A DNA stretch of 64,000 nt from Mangifera indica (lineage: Eukaryota > Streptophyta > Magnoliopsida > Sapindales > Anacardiaceae). Made by a program: the position numbers and the translations under genes. Positions 59,106 to 64,000 of the stretch are shown one piece after another. The notes under the pieces were generated by a model. The model saw only the letters and a list, made by a program, of their open reading frames with translations, had not been told where the DNA came from and ran no database searches. Positions within the stretch are counted from its first letter, which is position 1. Each line of letters starts with the position of its first letter. The stretch spans positions 26,397,463 to 26,461,462 of the forward strand of contig NC_058137.1 in NCBI RefSeq assembly GCF_011075055.1, read 5' to 3'.

Positions 59106-61634
59106 AAATCATTGATACAAATTGATATTCAAATAAATGTTAGTCAGTAGAATGAAATTTGGGTTTTGACTAAGGTGAAGGAAGTACAAATTCAATATCA
59201 ATTTAACTTGGGCACCGTCACATTTGACTTAGTTTAAATAAATAAAATATTAAACGACACTATAGAGTATCTTAATATCTATCCTAAAAATTAATGTCCC
59301 GGCGGGTGAATTTGAAAATTAACAAAATATTCTAACATAATTTGATTTTAAATTATAATTTTATCAAAAATATTTACCTTGAACATAATCTATTAAATGA
59401 ACAAAATGATACCATTAAACCCAAACTTTATTATTGTAAAGTTTAATTGATCTGTTTTGATTACAACTTTATTATATTGTCTATTACTTAGAAAGATTTT
59501 AAATAAAAAATATATATAGCTTAATTAATTTACATACATTCACATATATGTGTAATAAAATTATTTAAATTTATAAATATAACAAAGATAATTAAGAAGC
59601 ACATCAATTAAACATTATATTACACAAAACATAATTTAGTGTCAATGCATGCATATTTTGAATTGATAAATAAATTATACAATATATATTAATTTGCAAA
59701 ACAAAAAATTATCTTATTTTATTAAATATTTAGATCATGTTTAGGTTATAAAAGATTAATTTAAACATGACCTAATTTGCAAACGGGATAACTTAAATAT
59801 GACCCAATTTATAATTATTTAAAAAAAATCAGCATTAATATAATTTTGTGTGTATTGTGTTTGGTTAATATATCAAAATAATTAAATTATTTATATATGA
59901 TAAAAATAAATATCCTGAAAATATTGCCAAAAATGTAAACAATATAATTATAAACTAAAAATAAAAATAAAATTTGAGATGTTAAATAAATAAACAAATC
60001 TCGTAAAAGCGAAAAAAAAAAATAGAGGGCTGATAATCAATCTCCGCAAACAACGGAGTAAGATAATTATGCCGTACAGTTGGGCAGTGGACCCCATTGA
60101 TTTTGAATTAATTGAAAAGACTTTTACGTAGAGATTTTTTTGAGCCACCACTTAAACACTTCACCGTCACCGTCGCCATCACAATGCCATCGCTCATGGC
60201 TGGGCTGTCGCCCCTTGACATTAAAGCCAGCAAAGAATTTTCTTTAAATGACCGAACTACCCTTCCTTTTTGTCAAGTTGTGTACTTGTGTGCTCGGTGT
60301 GGGCTTACGTATATAAATGTGCTTGGATTTTTCAACATTGAACGACAAACTTACCACTATTGTTAGTGGCCAAGTACATAATAGGAGACAATCTTTTCAA
60401 CCCAACGTAACGTTAGTTCATATTTTTCTTTTATTTATATTCAATAAAATGTATGTATAAATGGGAGATATTTTGACTAAATACAGTAATACATCATGTA
60501 ATTGATCTTATCCACACACTATATCGTGTTATGATCCACTAATTAGTAGCCTTACAAGTTGTGTTGGCCAGTGGCATGCAATGCTTGGGCAAAGGTACGA
60601 TTTAAACCTAAAAATTGTGTCTCCACTAGTCAACTTATTGTGCTTTTATTATTTCCTTTTACTCTTATTGATCGAGCATATCTTACTCTAAGACTTTAGT
60701 ATCATCTATAATTTTACGGGTTATGCCTTTATAAATCGAGTTACTATTAAGTAAGTCGATCATCTTTTAACATATTCAATTTTGCTCATCATAATTTATA
60801 TCATTTGGGTATAATATGACATCATTACTTGTTGACAATTTTTATATAAAATATTTTTAATTAATTTAATTTATTTTTATTAATTATCCGGGAGTTTAAA
60901 ATATCAACTTCCAATGAGTTTATTATGATAACAAATTTTGGTTTAAAATATCAAAATTTTTTTCTTATTTATTAATGAGAAAAGTGACAAATTATATTAT
61001 AAATTATTTTTTACAAATTAAAATTTAATAAAGAAGTTATTCTATTTTATAACTTCAGGGAAATTTTTATAAATTAATCAACTTTTTAAAAAGATTAATA
61101 TCATTATTGTAAAGAATTTTTTATTTAAAAAAAAAAAGCGCTTCTACGCGTAGGTAAATATATTTATATAATAAAAAGAATATATAAAAATACATAAAGA
61201 TAAAATTAACAAAACAAGTGAAGGTGAGTTGGCCTGATTTGATTGGGTGATATGTCATGAGATGACTTTAGAGTCACATGGCGCGTCACAAACAAAACAA
61301 AAGGGAATTAATAGGATAGGAGGAAGTTGGTAATAGAAAATAGAAAGAATTCCATATCCAAAAATCAAGATTTTTAAATGGAGGTGGGAGTGGGACCGTC
61401 AATGGGTCCCAGTTTGTAGAAACGCGGGAACCCAACCGAGCGAAAGTGACGGGTCGAGGAAGGCACGAACTCCGCCTTTTTATTTCTTTATTTTTGATAT
61501 TGATGACAACGTCACCGACTCTCTGCCCACCGTGAGACCCGACCCATATCATCTACTTGACAATGGTGATGGTAGTTTTGCTCCAAATTTAAGATTTTCG
61601 ATCCTCTATATTCTTTACAGAGAGGAAATTTTTT
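58621..61634. other. Intergenic, AT-rich
   Basis: A MITE-family relic lies at about 58825-58965 and an AT microsatellite at 59069-59102. Open frames at 60112-60366 (plus) and 61286-61552 (minus) lie in less AT-rich islands but resemble nothing known and have no supported gene structure. Confidence 0.45.
59069..59102. repeat. (AT)n microsatellite
   Basis: About 17 AT units. Confidence 0.95.
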
Positions 61635-62112
61635 GATAAGAAGAGGGATGATAACGAAGACAGAAATAAAAAATATCTTTAAAATTAAAGATAGAAGTGC
61701 AAGTGTTTTCTTTGTTATTTTATATTAATATTTTTATTTAAAATATTAACATATTTTTATAATTTTAAATTATTTATATTTTTATAATTTATTTATATTT
61801 TTGTTGTATATATTAAAATAATTAATATATATTATTAGTGATATTTAAAATAATAAGTTAATTTTAATTTTAGTTAATTTTATTATTTAAAATGTTTATC
61901 TTATACTTGGAGAGTAAAAAGAAGAGATTATTTTCCACAAGTATGGGAATAGGGAAGGATTTGTTCACATAGGTAGGGGATGAAAAAAACAAAAAGAATC
62001 ATTTTTATTCCTGTAATAAAAACAAATAAGAGACAAAAATTAATATCCTTTATAGGGACAAGAATGGGGAATGAGGTATTTAGCCCCGTTCCTCCCCATT
62101 TTCATTCTTATC
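61635..62112. mobile_element. Non-autonomous element, MITE-free relative of 20350-20950
   Basis: The interior (61719-61905) matches both flanks of the nested MITE at 20.4-20.8 kb. Short inverted ends (GATAAGAA ... TTCATTCTTATC) and a GC-richer terminal block (CCCCGTTCCTCCCCATTTTC) suggest the limits. No coding capacity. Confidence 0.5.
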
Positions 62113-64000
62113 TGACATAACTTTTTAATCTATTTTAAGATAATCATCAGTTTAGTAAAAAAGTTGGTTTAAGTTAATAGAGTCAAATTAAGTTACCGTT
62201 TACTAAATATTTAAAATAATTTTAATTTATTTAATTATTAAAATTATTTATGACACATATATTAATACATTCATAAGGTTCGAGTTTTAGTCACGTAGTG
62301 CTTCTGAACTCGAACAATAGATGAGACTCAAACACCATGGTTAAAAAAAAATTGTTTATTTTTAAATTGATGTTATTCCAACTATCAAATTTTCGAATTA
62401 CAAAATTAACTATCGAATTTTCGAATTATAAAATTAATTGATAATTTAAAAAATGGCGAGTTTTTAATTGTTGAGAGGAAGAAACGATTACCGTTTTGTT
62501 TACAATTTTCAAACCAAGACTCAAAGTTGGACCATCACTTTACAAAGCCTTAGCGGCAACTTTATTCCATTTTGTTTTTCTTCCCTTCATGATTTCACCA
62601 ACTTGAGAATTTCGAAAACGCTAATTAATTATTTTACTAATTGATCATGATATTACAAAAGTAACCCCCTATCATTTTATGGTAAATAATAGGCATAAAC
62701 ATTGTTTAGTGTCGGCACAACTCTCAACTCATGTTATCAATAGTCATTTTAACCTAACCCAATGTATGGAGGTGGGTTCCATCCGAGTTAATCTAATTCT
62801 AATATTCGGTTTGACTCAAATAAACATTAATTTAATAATTTAATTTAAGATTAATTTATTTATCTCTTTAGTGATATTAGCGCTTTCACTGTTCAGACTC
62901 CCTTTTCTTCTTATGTGATGCTCCCTTGTCGTAGACTTACCATGCTTTATGTCTGCGACGTTTTCGTTAAACTTTTATCAATAAAATTTTGATGGTACTT
63001 TATACAAATTTATTTAAATTGAATATTATAAATTTGATTTGAATTTGAGTTGACCCTATACTTGTTTTCGATCAAACTTTGAGGATTTATGACAACTTTG
63101 AATAAAATGGCGAAAAAAACATTGAAATATTATAACAAAGTCCATGAATATGGACAATCAACAATGTATAAACAATTGCCAAGTTGAGAAAGTCCAAACA
63201 AAACCAAATTCTAAAGTATTATTATCTAAAACATAAAATGGTCAATCTTAATATCAAGTGGGCAAATTTATATAACATTTTTGTTGAATTAGATTGTTAT
63301 GCCGATGAAATTTCTTCTCAATCGAACTTATAAGCACGACATTCATAAGGGTTATTAATGACTATCAAATCATCATTACTTTAGCCGGTGGCTCAAAGAA
63401 GAAGTTTCACACATGATATAATCTCTTTTAGAAGTCACAAACAAGAAATAAGGACGCTTTAGAAGAAGTCTCACATATGATACAATCTCTTTCGTGGGAA
63501 TTTTGATAGGAACTCAAGAGAAGTAACCTTAGGAGTCTTCTCTTTATCTACAAGTCCTTGTCTTGCTTCTTTTTTACTATCCATCCCTTACATAGGGCGA
63601 GCTTAGGTTATTTTACGAGTTTCGTTTTAAACCCTTATATTTTTTAATATTTTTTTGTTTAATAAAAAAAGGAATAAGGAGACCAAACTTGTTATGACTC
63701 CTACAATTCATCCAACAATAATTAATAATTTTCTATCGTAAAGTATTACTCTCTTCAATTTCAACAATTGTAATTAAAATGTAATTGTTCTTCGATTATA
63801 TCAAGATCACGACGACATATATAAAATCACTAATTTTCATATTTTATAAGGTAATTATACATATAACCTTAATCATTATAAATTTTTAACGGTAAAATGA
63901 TTGGAGAGAGGGATTATAAACATTCAATCACCACTTTTGCATTACAACTTGTAATATCATTCATTGTTTCCACTATTTAAATAATAACATTATCGTAAAT
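62113..64000. other. Intergenic, AT-rich to window end
   Basis: A direct duplication with a 64-bp period lies at 63397-63494 (AGAAGAAGTTTCACACATGA and AGAAGAAGTCTCACATATGA). No gene is seen on either strand. Confidence 0.45.

Noticed and set aside
60112..60366. Plus-strand frame of 84 codons
   Set aside because: Less AT-rich island but no known relatives, splice structure or promoter evidence.
61286..61552. Minus-strand frame of 88 codons
   Set aside because: No homology recognised. A promoter-like or transposon-edge GC island explains it as well.
1..64000. CRISPR arrays, operons, phage or bacterial systems
   Set aside because: No regularly spaced repeats with unique spacers and no bacterial gene organisation. 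The window is plainly plant nuclear DNA.

Overview
The window is nuclear DNA of a flowering plant, very probably a eudicot and perhaps a woody rosid; I cannot fix the species. The evidence is GT-AG introns, plant-specific NAC transcription factors, a chloroplast-targeted cyclophilin, nuclear tRNA genes with no encoded CCA, and AT-rich intergenic DNA full of MITEs, foldback elements and retrotransposon remnants. No bacterial-type system (operon, CRISPR, phage) is present.

Layout. 1-222: last exon of an unrecognised plus-strand gene. 0.2-8.5 kb: repeat-rich DNA with an ABCG transporter fragment (3.5-3.9 kb) and tRNA-Val(AAC) on the minus strand. 9.0-10.2 kb: intact NAC gene of the RD26/ANAC072-ANAC055-ANAC019 clade behind an ABRE-rich promoter. 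10.2-23.5 kb: intergenic, with foldback elements at 14.1-14.9 and 19.2-19.9 kb, many copies of one MITE family, and microsatellites. 24.0-25.2 kb: second NAC gene (ANAC056/ANAC018/ANAC025 subgroup). 25.2-33.4 kb: intergenic, with a Ty3/gypsy gag-protease relic. 33.5-33.9 kb: small serine-rich protein gene. 34.5-35.0 kb: three phase-compatible minus-strand exons of an unrecognised gene, next to a Ty3/gypsy reverse-transcriptase relic. 36.15-41.78 kb (minus): 12-exon thylakoid-lumen cyclophilin CYP37. 42.8-52.3 kb (plus): 21-exon TRAPPII subunit TRS130/CLUB (TRAPPC10 family), head to head with CYP37. 52.8-56.4 kb: hAT-type foldback MITE, tRNA-Gln(CUG), a broken hAT transposase-derived gene, and a 780-bp foldback MULE with a perfect 9-bp target duplication. 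57.0-58.3 kb (minus): two-exon membrane-anchored SAM-dependent methyltransferase. 58.3-64 kb: AT-rich repeats only.

By my recollection of the Arabidopsis map, the order NAC (ANAC055 type), NAC (ANAC056 type), CYP37, methyltransferase matches At3g15500-At3g15510-At3g15520-At3g15530. TRS130 (At5g54440 in Arabidopsis) lies inside the block here. The window therefore looks like a conserved ancestral block, expanded by transposable elements and differently fractionated in Arabidopsis. The genes share no single pathway: the NACs regulate stress, senescence and seed programmes, CYP37 acts in the thylakoid lumen, TRS130 acts in Golgi/post-Golgi tethering, and the methyltransferase substrate is unknown.

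I spliced the genes by hand from donor/acceptor sites, reading-phase continuity and remembered family sequences. Exon coordinates are in the entries. Transposon boundaries are approximate unless a target-site duplication is given.
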